Positions 36,214-47,573 of a stretch of 64,000 bases of DNA are shown here, piece after piece. Every line of letters begins with the position of its first letter. Positions within the stretch are counted from its first letter, which is position 1. A program made the translations under genes and the position numbers. The stretch lies in the NCBI GenBank assembly GCA_018806985.1, contig JADANN010000256.1:2703501-2767500 (forward strand), written 5' to 3'. This DNA is from Angiostrongylus vasorum. Taxonomy: Eukaryota; Nematoda; Chromadorea; Rhabditida; Metastrongylidae. The notes under the pieces were generated by a model. That model saw only the letters and a list, made by a program, of their open reading frames with translations. It had not been told where the DNA came from and did not search any database.

Positions 36214-37118
36214 CATATATGCATATATTGCATACATCACTGGTCGTGTTTTGTATGTTCTTTTTCTTTCTTTTATCGCTTTATTGAGACCTTGACCTAT
36301 CTGATTCTTTGTAGGTGTTGTTATTGTTGTAAAAGCTTTCCCAAGAGTGCGAAGGTGGTGAAAGTAAAATGGTCCTGTTGTATTCCTATGCCTTGTAATA
36401 ATACTTCGCATATTTATACGGTCGTGGATTATTTGTATCTGAGATTTCTATGCAACTTTTCTTCCCTGGAATAGACATAAGGCTTAGTGCAACGGGTTAT
36501 ACGTACACGTTCATTAAGCAGAGTCGAAGTCACCATGGAGGGAAATCCAAGTGAAAAAAAATGAGAATGATTTTAGCATTTTGAGATGGAGTTCTTTTCG
36601 ATATCACTCATACCATCGTACTACTTCGAGCCATCTAACCTCCCCGCCTCATGAAAAGTTGAATATTTTATTGGCAAAAGATTTGTCTGCAAGGAGTGCC
36701 CTGCGATTTACATATAACTTTGTTATCTGAAATCACTGCATGTCTCAAATCCTCACTTGCTGCTCAAGGGAGCGTAAAATTTGGGAGTCAAATCCTTATT
36801 TGTTGCCTAAGAGAACATAAAATTGGGAAAATTGTATTACGAATTGATCAGATTAATAAACGTGGAGTTATTTCTTTATATTAGAACGAAATGTACTACT
36901 GATTTAGTCGAGTGCGATCTCCACGACACGTCAAACTGGAAAGAAGTTCCAGTGACGATGATCATGAGACCACAGACACAGGAAACAAGCGCTCGCCGAG
37001 ACACTCTACTAGGCGCGAATCAGAATCGCGTGGTCCCGAAAGTTCGAGTCCATGCTCTGACTCTAACGATTCTTTAAAATATAAAATCAAAAGCACCGTT
37101 AGCGTTGTGACACGATAG
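32347..37118 (+). CDS. rsr-2: CWC21/SRRM2-type splicing factor RSR-2
   Basis: SR-related spliceosome component (SRm300/Cwc21 family) that acts in the nucleus in pre-mRNA splicing. Ten exons join in frame: 32347-32436, 32543-32689, 32773-32913, 33457-33524, 33599-33713, 33843-33903, 34173-34254, 34407-34514, 35188-35364, 36908-37118. They total 1200 nt (399 aa plus stop). The N-terminus [20 protein letters not shown] is the family signature. The cwf21 region follows ([19 protein letters not shown], then [20 protein letters not shown]). Then come [17 protein letters not shown] and Lys/Arg- and Ser-rich low-complexity segments to the C-terminus. Introns 2 and 6 use GC donors. Intron 3 holds an R3 repeat and the last intron holds (TA)n and PLE tails. 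The C-terminal exon joins fit by phase but are less certain than the first five. Confidence 0.9.
32990..33345 (+). repeat. R3 dispersed repeat, copy 2, in rsr-2 intron 3
   Basis: Shares 'gatacacagcgggg', 'gaggagtccgacgtttccat', 'agtaccaggatcgacc', 'gaccaggctgacgtcgggac', an ATG reading [10 protein letters not shown], and 'gctggggcccgcacaaccag' with the other copies. Confidence 0.7.
35536..35690. repeat. (TA)n / TATG microsatellite
   Basis: Long TA-rich tract with ACATA and GTATA interruptions, inside the last rsr-2 intron. Confidence 0.95.
35700..36140. mobile_element. palindromic non-autonomous element with two PLE-type tails
   Basis: The left end (35702-35800) is a reverse tail with a hammerhead-like motif and 'gatgatccgaactg'. 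The right end (35990-36130) is the forward tail ('tgtggaccatcgactcgggt', motif, 'caaccttgtgttcgcttagc', 'actgaggtta'). Between them is a unique core with TATAAAAG at 35894. Similar to the 47.98-48.35-kb locus. No protein. Confidence 0.55.
35728..35763 (-). ncRNA. hammerhead-ribozyme-like motif, canonical CTGATGA
   Basis: Minus strand: GGCT, CTGATGA, A, GATG..CGTC hairpin, GAAAT, GTT, AACC. The core strand is canonical; stem I keeps three of four pairs. Confidence 0.5.
36150..36225. repeat. (TA)n microsatellite
   Basis: TA-rich simple repeat 3' of the palindromic element. Confidence 0.95.
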
Positions 37119-37295
37119 TCCTGGTCCTCTGCGATCTCGCTACTTCTGTTTTTACTCGCTCATATTTTTACTGCATGACAGTTCTTTTCCACTCTCGATG
37201 TGCTGCAGGAACTTTGTTGTATTAATAGACAAGTGTAGCAGAAATTTTGAGTTGTACGTGTTCATTTCTATACCTCCTGTATGCCACACAAGTTG

Positions 37296-37301
37296 AATAA
37301 A
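37296..37301 (+). terminator. polyadenylation signal of rsr-2
   Basis: AATAAA 178 bases after the rsr-2 stop and about 115 bases before the putative trans-splice site of sinh-1, the arrangement of nematode operons. Confidence 0.65.
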
Positions 37302-37410
37302 GTATTACCATGGATGTCTTGAACGTAGCTGAGTTGAAGAAGATACTCCACCAAGATTGCTTCAATTAAGTAATTCTTACTGACCTCTGAACTATTAAAT
37401 GAATAGTGAT

Positions 37411-37416
37411 GTTTTA
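37411..37416 (+). promoter_or_regulatory. putative SL trans-splice acceptor of sinh-1
   Basis: TTTTAG followed by only five bases and the ATG at 37422. This distance, and the poly(A) signal upstream, fit SL2-type processing of a downstream operon gene. Confidence 0.6.
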
Positions 37417-37421
37417 GCCTA

Positions 37422-38871
37422 ATGGCTTTTTTCGATGAGCAGGAATTAATTGACCGGATTCGGCATGAGTTCCGCATAGAAGACGACTCAGGGACATGTT
37501 CGAGAGTTGTGGATCCTGAACACCGGTAATTACCCTTTCAAGTCTTCGAGGTTTGGTGATGGGTCTTTTTGAGTAGTAAGTGTGCACGAACTCGTGCTCT
37601 ACTTTTTACCTATTTGTGAATCAATGGTTGCGATGATGTAGTGTGGCAAGGTATCACATCGGAAAATATTCTTGTGACTCACGCTCTCCCGTTTATACGA
37701 CTCATGAAATTGCTTTTGTTGAGATTAGGCGAATCTTCTATACGATTTTTCATTTCAAGGCGTTCGAAATACGGAGGTCTCCCGTTAAATTTTCGACAGG
37801 CAACCAGCTCAGACGACGAGGACGATCATGGCAGTGCTTATTGCAACTATGAAGTTTGTCCCAACACAATTATGGTTTTATATTTTTCTCTGTGATAGGA
37901 AGTGAACTGAGTTCGCTTCACATTCGCACATTATCACTTCTTCCCTCGCTTCTTTCTGTTTTCAGTGTCATTTTATGCTCTAGATACCTCTGTTTGAAAC
38001 TCCTACTCACACAAAACAGGTGATCGAAGAACGGCTGAGGTCACGCACGGTGGAAAGTGTAGGTAACATCGAGTCACAAAGCGGTATGTGAATTTTCCTT
38101 GTTTAAACCTCATTAAGAAAGCAACCAAATTCATTTGCTTGGAGTGAGTGAGAGCCTGAAGGAGCCTATGGAGTTGTTTGTTTCGAAAGAAGTCAGTCAA
38201 GGCAAAGAGAATTTGCCGAATCGTTCAGCGGTTTCTAGGTAGAGATTTTTGCGTTGATTGTCCACACTGGAATGTAAATTTGGAGCAGATCGAGCACAGA
38301 TTTGATGTCGGCATTCAGATTTCTAAAAGAGAATAGTGCATCGTTGGAGAATCCATTACTTGGATACGCAAGATTTGAAGCAGTTGGAAAACAAGCTTCG
38401 AAAACAATCTTAGTGCTGTATAATGCCAAAGAATATAGTGAAGATATTTCTCGAATAAAAGTGAGTATTTTTTAACCCCGATGTGGCAGAAGGATTGCAG
38501 GTAGTTATTATCCTTTTACAGATCTCAGTACAACCATCTGCTAAAGTTGGGGAGGTCATCGGTTACTGCCTTTACAGAATTTTTGCTGATAGCGGAAATA
38601 CTCTAAGGTAGAAAAAAATGGATATCTTTGTTCACTAATGCACAACTAACGTAAATGATATTATTGTTATAGTGGAAATGTGGACGACTACCAATTACTT
38701 ATGGCTGACGACGGTGGAGAAATTGAGACAGATCTTCCTCCGCTTGATAGAAGCAGGTCCATTGGTGATTTGGGATTCACAGTACTCGCATTAGTTTCCA
38801 AGGCGAAATCTACAAGTGGCGGTGCGAAGCCTATCTATAGAGTGATTGTGTACGTATTACACTTTAATTGC

Positions 38872-38970
<99 letters not shown>

Positions 38971-41900
38971 TCCTCGTTCCTGTCCTCCCAATAGTTTACC
39001 GCCTTATCGTGGCTAGGAGGTATTCGATGTCGGATTGCGATGTACAGCGGGGCGATTCATCCCCTTAGCCAGGTCTCCCAAGTTGACAAGGAGTCCGACG
39101 TTTCCATTAGGAAGCCCAGCTAGGAGTAAACCAATACCAGGATCTGTCACTGTTCTGGTACCGAACTAGTCGCATGGTGGCAAATTTCTCTCTGATTTAC
39201 AAAGGTGACGATTGCCTTTGGTGGTGACGATCTGATCTGGGGCAGACTTTGGCCAGGCTGACCTCGGGATTCCAGGGAACCACAATGGCTAAACCAGCAA
39301 AATTCCAAAAAAGTGGAGATTATGCTGGGGGCCCGCACAATCGATGAGGATGGGCCATCCAAGTATCCAGGTATCCAAGTAAGTAGGTATCTTTGTTCAT
39401 ATTTAAGCGGAGGTTACTGACCTGAAAAAGTAAACCGAATATTCGAAATAAGGGACAAACTAGTAAATATTTGGAGGAACTTGATTTTTCATCAAATAAT
39501 TCCTAATGCAGGAAGCAAACTTTCCCACGACCACCAACTTCTGATTGAAAAGTGGATTTTGAGACCATTTTGCTTCTAAATACATAGCAAACGGAGAAAA
39601 TCTAGTGTAATTTCAGAAACTGTTCCTTCCATAAATTTTAGATATTTGTCCAACGGTCACCAGTACATATTTGAACTAGAGCATCTCGACTATACACTTG
39701 AATGGCTACGTGATGAAGCACTGAAAAGAAGAGAAATGGAGTTGGTGAACAGGCCGCCTGGTTTAATAACAGGTAGTGGATTTTTTTCTCCATCTTATTT
39801 TTAGCGGGAACATTTCTTTTAATGCAACGTTTTAATCTCTGCGAAAGTTTTTGCTAAACAGGATTTTAGCGATATTGGTGCTGAGATATTTGTAAGAATT
39901 GGACCGCAGGCCAGATTCGAATCTGCGATTACTCTTTCCGGAGGCTCACATGTTAGCCACTGCACCACTGAAGTCGTTTGTCTGCCTTTCTTTTGACCGG
40001 TTTCTACCCTAATGGTGTGATCTGTGAAGCGCAAATCAGTATTGAACCCTGTTAATCTGACGCTGTGCTAAGAACCCCAACGTGTAGCTTTTCATTTCCT
40101 GTCTATTACTTTTCTTGGCGGGGTATTATATGAAATACAACCACGGTGATGCTGAGATACTTGCAAAAGCTGGATGCCAGGCTAGATTCGCCGATTTGTG
40201 CGCCCCAGATCAGTCCGGTTGACGAGTGAATGCTGATGGTACTTCAACGAAGCTGAGATATTTGCAAAACTCTGGACCGCAGGTGCCTATGGTGGGCAAG
40301 GAACGTGCTATTGTCGTTTCCGAGGAGTAACGCGTTCACCACCACACCATGCGGGTCCTTCGTTTCGCCTGTCTCTCAGCTAGTTCTATCGATCTTTTTT
40401 CCCATCAGCAATCACCCGTCAACGGGATTGATCTGGGGAACCCAAATCGGCATTGAACCCAGTTAAGCTGAGGCTATAGTTATAATCACAATTTTAACCT
40501 TTTTACTTACTGCCTACTCTTTTTGATGGCAGGGTATATTGCGAAATATAACTTCAACGAAGCTGAGATATTTGCATTTGAGATATTTACTAGCTGAGAG
40601 ACAGGCGAAAGGAAGGACCCGCATGGTGTGGTGGTGAACGCGTTACTCCCCGGAAAGGACAATAGCGCGTTCGTTCCCCACCATAGGCACCTGCGGTCCA
40701 GAGTTTTGCAAATATCTCAGCTTCGTTGAAGTTATATTTCGCAATATACTCTGCCATCAAAAAGAGTAGGCAGTAAGTAAAAAGGTAGTCGAGGGTTCAA
40801 ATTTGGCCTAGATTCCGAGTTTTTCAAACGTCGCGGTATCCTTATGGTTGTCTTTCATATAATGCTGTGTCATGAAAAAATAATAGGCGTTAAATAACAA
40901 CTTATACAGTATTTCAGTGGTGGATGTTCTACTAGATTTTGCATTCTTCTAAGATAAGTTCTTACGTAACCTTATAATAATGGTCCCAATGGAATTTTTC
41001 ACACCTATCAAACAGTGCTGTGATTAAGCAGTCATATAAACTTTTTGTTTATTGATAATCTTGCATAGGTTGATAAAACAGTTTCTTTTGGCGTTTTAGT
41101 AAAACCATCATAATTAAAGTCTCATCGACTTAAATAGAGAATAACTGCTGTATTACTCTTCTAAATGGCGAGTGTAGTGAGATGTTGTGATGTGTTCAAA
41201 TACAGTTAATGAGACCTCGAGCAAAATTGAAATATCAGTGTAATAAAGGACAAATGCTCTTATAGTTATGAGGCGATCATCTCCTAGGTTTCTTTTTGAG
41301 GTTTTCCTGCTAATAAGGCCATAAGGTATTCATCTTTTAGGTTGCTTTTGGGTATTTTGTGTATGTATATGTATATGTATTGCATATTTGTACGTTGTAT
41401 TTTTAGCTGGTGATCTAGTCTCATTTTAAACTCTTCGAGTGCACTGTGGTTAATGGGGAGTTATGGTTTTGTCACCGTTGGGTCTCTTCCAAACAAACGA
41501 AATTGTCGACGAGATTGTATGAAATACCGATCTAGAAAGTTTCCAAAACGTCTCCGTTCCTTGTCTTCCAACGCCTATGTAAATATTCGTGATCTCTTGT
41601 GGAACTTAGTCAAAATTACGTTAAGTCCCTAGTGAGACTGATAGTTGTTACTAACTAGACGGACAATGGTCTGTTAGCAGACTTCGTTTACATAGATGCT
41701 CACTACTATTATTTAGTGAAAATCGATTCATATGCTTACTTTGTGGTAGATATGGAATACGACTTGGAGGATGTCAACGTATTCAACAAACCATTGAACT
41801 TGTTCCAGTCAATTGCAAATAGCGGCTGTTCTGAGTTTGTTCTTGTAAGGAAATTCAGTAAGTCTTTCCCATCCTATAGATTGAATATTTTGTGTATTAT

Positions 41901-44900
41901 TAGTTTTATTTAATCAAGATTGTAAAGAAGGTCTTGTAATGAGTCTCTGCTGGTTAGGTTCTCGTGGTGAATTCCATCCTCGAGGGACGATGTTTCGGAA
42001 GAAAAGCACTGCTTTGTTAACTCCTATCTCTCGCACGTCTAATAATCTGTCATTATTTGGTGAGTTTAATAAATATTCTAATTTTGTCACCAGCAAATGT
42101 TGCAAGCAACAACTACGAACAGATGTTTTAGTGGAAGAGGAAGTATAAATGTAACTAGTTTGCATTTGTTTGAAAGGATAAGCTTTAAATTGCAAACCAG
42201 ACAGTGCTGTCATGTCGATGTTTTGAGGGGCCGTATAAAATGTGCTAATGGTTATTTCAGATTTGAGCAATGGTCAGATGACTTCTGCTGAAGCGACTTG
42301 TATATCATTTGACAGGCCTTCACAATTGTTGCTTAGCGAAGAAGACGAGGCTCTTGTCTCTTTTCGTATTAGCCGACTTCATCGCTTGAAGAAAAATTGG
42401 CCGGCGATTATGTGTTAGTTACAAGTTTTTTCTTCAAGTGAAGGAACTGTGAATGAAATGCAATGGTGACTATTGAAGATATTCTTGATGTTAGGGGCCC
42501 GTGTAGCGCAGTGGTCGGAAGCGCCATGCAATACACAGGGGATCGACTCCCGCGCTCGTAGCTCACCAACTTTCCATCCCTCCGGGGTCGGTAAATTGGT
42601 AGTAGACTTATCTGGAAGGAAAGCAGCACTGATTCGATACATCGGTAGGCCACCGCGAGTCATTGTAAAGGCCAGATATGAATTCAATCACCTCCAACGA
42701 TGCTTAATGAAGTCGAATGCATGGCGCATCCCTCAAGGATTGATCAGCGCCGAGAGCTCTATCCTTTTTATCCTTTTATTCTTGGTGGTCTTCTTTTTCT
42801 GTTTATTTTTTAAATTAAACACTATCACACTTACAAGTGGAATTATCACTTCGCGTAAGTTTTGAGTTTTTAGTGGTTTTCGGAAGCAATTGGTGTTTTC
42901 AGCAGCAGTCGAGAAGTTCTAGAAGGGGCGATAGTGGATGAAGAACAATGGTTCTGATTCATTAGTTTCTCCCAACATTATCTGTCACCTTTGTGTTTAC
43001 TGTTTTTAATCTACGATTTAAATCCATTTCAGCAATTCGCCTGGATTTATTCGACATTGTTCCTCTAGTCAGCAATCGCGTATCGTTTCTGCCCAAGTCT
43101 TACCAGAAGGTGATATCTGTGCCTTGGATCAACCTGTGCAACGTGAAAACTGTGGATCGAAAAACTTCTGGTGTGTGTATGTTGTCCTTCTGACGTTACA
43201 TCACCTTGATTTTTTTTAATGGCAACATCCCTCAATGGTTTTGCCTCGATTTGTCGAAAACTAAACTGCTCTGCCTCTTTTTAATACTTTTCGTAGATCC
43301 TCTATGACGTAATGTATCAGTGATTCTCTTGTTGAATGTATTTATACCAGAGCAGTCATCGGTGTTAGCTCTCACTTGGTTGCCAGTCCTTGGAAAAAAA
43401 ACCGATCCGTTGGTCAATGAAGTCAATTTGCGCCTGATAGCTCAAGCGTACGAAAACCGAACATGGAAAGTTGTACTAGTGGAGTTCGAAACCACCGAGA
43501 AGGCATTACAGGCCAAGGAACATATGGTCGACATAATACATGTTCTCAACTCTCCTGCTTATCAAGTAAGTCCTTGCGACGTTGATTTTCATACATTGTG
43601 ATTATGATGCTCTTAGAAATAATGTAAGCTATTCAATATATTTCACCTTATTCATCGGCCTGCTCCGGAAACATACCAGTTGTTGAAAGTCAGCAGTAAT
43701 CTGTATCACCTCTAATTTCTTTAGTCACTGGCTGTAACGGCCAGAAATGAAGTTTTGATTCCTCTTTGTTGAGCATTAGAGCTATGCAACGCGTTCTGAT
43801 GATTAGAAGGAACGGAGACATAAAACACTGTCTTGGCTTATTGGGTATATGGCTATCTTGTTCAATCCCCGTGGACTATACGTGCGTCCCATTTACTTAA
43901 ACCGAGACTGAACCGACCGTCATGTAATCTTCAGTCCATTGCTCACGACCTTTTGGCCAGTCCACGTAGTGTATCCAGTTTGCATACACAAGCAAACATA
44001 TTATAAGGTTGAGGCAAGACGGGTAGAAAATTTTGAAGTAGAAACTGGCTCAGAGAGGAGCTAGTTATTCAATATAAGAATATTTAGAATCTACACTTAG
44101 AAATATAGAGTATTGCTTGATCAACGAGAGGTTTGATTGTTGCGGTAAAAGGGCCTTCATAGCTTAACTCGTTGAGCTTCTGCAACCTTAACTGTGCAAC
44201 GTGTTCTGGAGTGTCATGGTGCAAGGAGAACAGACTTTTCTTCAGTCCTGTTTCGGATACTTATGCTTTAAAATAGAATATTCAGAACCTTTTACTAGGT
44301 ATGTTGTTCTGCCAATAAGGAAAAGTCATTTTAACCACAATTTAATGCAGGTTAGGATTTCAAAGGATCTAGAAGCCTGTCTTCCTTCAATCTTCTACAT
44401 TTTGTCGCAGAGGATCACTTTACAATGCGATCAAGGATTGGGTCTAGTTTATTGCATAGAAGAAGGGCAGGACCGACCCCATGACGTTAGCCTCGTTCAT
44501 TTCTTCGAAATGACAAATCTAACGAATTTTGAGTTTTTCTACGATTGAAGTAGTTTTTGGAGGCAGATGTCATTTCAGATGCTCGTCCTCAAAAGCCTAC
44601 GGACGGCCACAACCTTTTCCCCAATCTTGATTCAAACCTCTCTAGATTAAATCTTATAGAAAATCTTCGCATTGCACGTTTGTACTCGTTTTCCCGGCCC
44701 ATAGTTGTATTATTATATTTCGAGGTGCTACCGTTTCTTTATGTCCAAAGTTGAAAGCGTTTCAGCCAGCCTAAAGTTGTTGTAGAGTAGGAGTTATTGC
44801 AGAGTATTGCATGGAAAATTGTTAAGAAAGAGAGAATCTTTAAACTACTATGCAGCAGCAGTGTAAGCAATGAATATTTGTTCCATTTGTGTATTTACTG

Positions 44901-45690
44901 GCAATTTCCCTAATGATTTGCGCATGCGACTGATGTAAGTCAGTACAACGCATTGCAAAGATGGACCTCACTTCCGAATTCCACTTGAGTCACAGTAGGA
45001 GTGCAAAGTCGCTTTTGTACACTTTTCACACCTTTTCGCCACAAGGAAATGTGCTACGAATTCTCGCTGAAAACTATTTTAAGGTTTCTCTCATGTTCCA
45101 GAATTCAAAACATAACAGGATAGAGGACCTCAAATCATTCCCATTGACGGGTGATTGCTGACAGCACCGATGAAGTACAAACACGATTAAAAGAAAACGA
45201 AACCAAAGGTCTCCGTTGGCATCGTGGATGTCACGTGAGCATCGGTAAAAGTAGTCGCGGGTTGGAAGCATTCCTGTGGGCATGTGTTTTGTTTATATCT
45301 CATTATCGTTTTAAGCACTGTGTGTGCTCACGCAACCGACTCTAATTTCATCTCGACATGATTTATCAATATTTTGTTGCATTCGAAATAAGCACTTTAT
45401 CTACGAGCTAAGTAGTTTCGATTCACAGGTTTTCTTTATTACAATTATCTAACGTTCTATGATTAAAACTGGAATGCTAACATCTTTTTTGTCATTCTCG
45501 TTAAGGTATTTAGGCCTATCAACACTCGAATGACGGCTCCAGAAGCCCATCAGAAGCTGCAGAAGCCGTCCTGATGGAAATGGCCGATGGACTTCTTCCT
45601 TCTTCTTCTCGTCGTCTTCATAAAGGGTCGGCAATAAAGAGGCTAACTAGGATTAGACGAGCGTTGACGACTAGAAAATTGACGTTATGA
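37422..45690 (+). CDS. sinh-1: SIN1 / MAPKAP1 orthologue, TORC2 subunit
   Basis: Scaffold subunit of TOR complex 2 that presents AGC kinases to TOR. Exons: 37422-37525, 37642-37690, an ambiguous one (37760-37783 or 37800-37853), 38020-38083, 38145-38238, 38319-38460, 38522-38607, 38673-38849, 39642-39772, 41717-41857, 41958-42059, 42261-42413, 43033-43170, 43351-43565, 45514-45690. All other joins keep phase; about 600 aa. The start MAFFDEQELIDRIR matches the SIN1 start. The CRIM core shows NPLLGYARFEAVGKQ and GEIETDLPPLDRSRSIGDLG. A Raf-like Ras-binding region starts at IVYLSNGHQYIFELEHLDYT. A Ser-rich linker follows, then the PH domain (VSFRISRLHRLKKNW to VDIIHVLNSPAYQ) and a basic tail. 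Introns carry a SINE, an R3 copy, (TA)n and fold-back repeats. Likely second gene of an operon with rsr-2. Confidence 0.9.
38874..38967. repeat. (TA)n microsatellite, about 47 units
   Basis: Pure TA repeat just inside the intron that splits the CRIM and Ras-binding regions of sinh-1. Confidence 0.97.
38968..39385 (+). repeat. R3 dispersed repeat, copy 3, in sinh-1 intron
   Basis: Directly follows (TA)n, as copy 1 does. Landmarks: 'ccttatcgtggctaggaggt', 'gatgtacagcggggcgattc', 'gtccgacgtttccat', 'tggccaggctgacctcggga', an ATG reading MAKPAK, 'gggggcccgcacaat'. Confidence 0.75.
39800..40035 (-). repeat. tRNA-like SINE module of family F
   Basis: The minus strand has a perfect pol III A box (TGGTGCAGTGG) near 39970 and a B-box-like AGATTCGAATCTG near 39917, then the F landmark (reverse of 'gagatatttgtaagaattgg'). 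It is not a foldable tRNA gene, because no acceptor stem is seen. Confidence 0.55.
40245..40790. repeat. fold-back element (family F) with near-perfect arms, in sinh-1 intron
   Basis: Arms 40497-40576 and 40707-40786 are inverted copies of 80 nt with a single mismatch. Outside and between them, further inverted parts ('gcgttcaccaccacaccatg' near 40330 against 'catggtgtggtggtgaacgc' near 40622) pair as well. Each arm contains a tRNA-like head (GGTGTGGTGGTGAACGCG and GCGTTCGTTCCCC). The near identity suggests recent formation. Confidence 0.75.
42493..42775 (+). repeat. SINE S1 in sinh-1 intron
   Basis: Full-length: head 'gtgtagcgcagtggtcggaa', GGGATCGACTCCC, 'tagacttatctgg', 'gcatggcgcatccctcaagg', then 'tatcctttttatccttttat'. 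Confidence 0.8.
43620..45500 (+). other. last intron of sinh-1 with unexplained open frames
   Basis: A 1.9-kb intron. Plus-strand frames at 44201-44548 and 44557-44754 are open but show no motif, and splicing them into sinh-1 is not needed for phase. No window-wide repeat recognised. Confidence 0.4.
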
Positions 45691-45699
45691 AAATTCCTT

Positions 45700-46345
45700 A
45701 ATGTATGTAGAAGAGTGACAATCCCAAGATTAAGAAGGGACAAGGAGACAATGTGCTATGGCTCGATTAGCAAGAGAGCCGGTTGAAAGGAAAGTTTTGC
45801 GACACTTGCGCAAGTTTTTTCTGTTGAAATCATGTCATATATTTTATTGAGGTACATATTCTGTCCACAAAATAATCCTAACTATTCGTTATTGACTAGC
45901 ATTCCATGTCTGGCCACATCTTCGATGCTGTTTGTTCATAATTTGCCGATCGTGGGGCAAAAAACGACCGATTTCAGTTTTTAAGATATGTTCGGTTAGT
46001 GTTTTCTTCGTCCACGAGTATAATTTCGTTGTGGACCAGAAATGAGCGGTAATCTGGAAGAAAAGAAATGGAAATGTATCAGATACGGCGACATTTTCTA
46101 GCCAATTACCGCAGTTGTCTGGCTCATCCCTTTCGTCAACTTCTGAAGATGATCAGGGTAGAAATTGATAGTTATGTGGTAGCACTAATTCGAAGAAATG
46201 CGAATTCCTTCCAAGTTCCACCTATAGTAGAGAGGAACTTCGTGGAAGCCATATTTTCGTCCATTCATGTGGTGAGAACTTCCTTCCGTATAGTTGACGT
46301 AGATCTAGTTGTCAATAAAAATTGCATACAGAAAGTCCCTCCCTT
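45700..46345. other. 3' flank of sinh-1, nothing recognised
   Basis: No canonical AATAAA within 150 bases of the sinh-1 stop. An ATG frame at 46068-46349 (93 codons) has no recognisable motif. Confidence 0.35.
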
Positions 46346-46349
46346 ATAG

Positions 46350-46640
46350 TGGGAAAAAGGATAAAGCTCTCGGCGTTGATCAATCCCTTAGGGATGCGCC
46401 ATGCATTCGACTTTATTAAGCGCCGTTGGAGGTGACTGAATGCACATCTGGCCTTTACAGGACACTAAGTGGCCTACCGATGTATCGAGCCAGTGCTGCT
46501 ATCCTCCAAGACAAGTATGGTACCAATTTGCCGACCCCGGAGGAATGGAAGGATTGGTGGGTTAAGGGCGCGGGGGTCGATACCATATGTGTGTTGCAGG
46601 GCACCTTCGACCACTGCGCCACGCGCGCTTCTGGTAGAAG
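46350..46640 (-). repeat. SINE S1
   Basis: Minus full-length copy: tail at 46355, 'gccatgcattcgactt', 'ctggcctttacagg', 'gacaagtatggtaccaattt', head (complement of GCGCAGTGGTCGAAGG) near 46610. Confidence 0.8.
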
Positions 46641-47374
46641 TGGTGTACTGTTTCCTACAGTAGTAAAAGCAGTAATTCGCGTTTACTGATACTACCTGCT
46701 CTGTCAAAGTCGCTAAAGTGGTGAGAGATCCACTCTGAATACATATTTGATATCGAAGGTTGTTAAGTGTTGCAAAACTGTTTTTTCAAATTGGTATCTA
46801 CCTAGTCCGGTAGTCTCAAGCGGGACGTGAAAAACAACTTTTGTGCTAATTGTTAGTCCCGCATTCTCACTTATGATCGGTTTTTCAATTTCACTACGAG
46901 TACTGCTCTGTAATATTTAGAATGTGAGTATGAAATGTCAAGGATTCACCTGAATGGAGATCACCCAATGTTTTTCACTTGTAATAGTTTGTTCGAAAAA
47001 TTGTTTTAATTCGTGATGTTGAGCTTCAATGAAATGTATGTCAGCTCACAGTGAGCCTTATTGATCGAACACCGAGAAACAAAGCTGTATATTGTATCAC
47101 TGTAGAGTGCTAGGCTATTGAGGTCCGTATAATTTCCGAAGATGTTTTCATTAGTGGCTTAGTTGGCGCAGAAACAGATATTTATTGAGATGCTTAAAAA
47201 CTGGAGAGTCGTTTGATGAGTGCTAGCATAAGCTAGGTGAACGCGGGATCCTGCATCCTCTAATATTTAAGGTGTTGCTTGTCCACAGAAATGGTCGCTT
47301 TCGTTGAAATATTGCCGGTCGAAGTTCTTACTGGATTTCATCATCAGATTTATAATAATCCTCTTCTGTTTCAG

Positions 47375-47573
47375 AAGTTCCACCAAAATTAGAATGGTTC
47401 ATGATTCTGATGGCCACGCAGAAACCACCATGGGCGTGTGGAAATTAAGCTTCGGGCATTCTTTCTGTGCTTCATCCTCGTCCAACTTTGGGAAGCACGG
47501 CAGCGGTTGTCGCATAGATTACATTTTAGGTCGTATTTCACAATCCTTACAGGAAGACTTTTTTAGGAAGTGA
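47375..47573 (+). CDS. possible terminal exon of an unidentified gene
   Basis: After TGTTTCAG at about 47367-47374 an open frame reads SSTKIRMVHDSDGHAETTMG and ends GSGCRIDYILGRISQSLQ then EDFFRK and TGA. AATAAA follows within a few bases of the stop (47577). No upstream exons identified. Family unknown. An acceptor, a stop and a poly(A) signal together are suggestive only. Confidence 0.25.

Noticed and set aside
35480..36474. Tyr/Ile-repeat open frames in both strands
   Set aside because: These are translations of (TA)n microsatellites; the same applies near 23.2, 24.1 and 38.9 kb.
39880..40000. Genuine tRNA gene on the minus strand
   Set aside because: A and B boxes are good, but no acceptor stem or anticodon arm forms; it is part of repeat family F.
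44201..44754. Further sinh-1 exons in the last intron
   Set aside because: The PH domain is complete at 43565 and exon 45514-45690 joins in phase and ends in a stop, so these frames are not needed.
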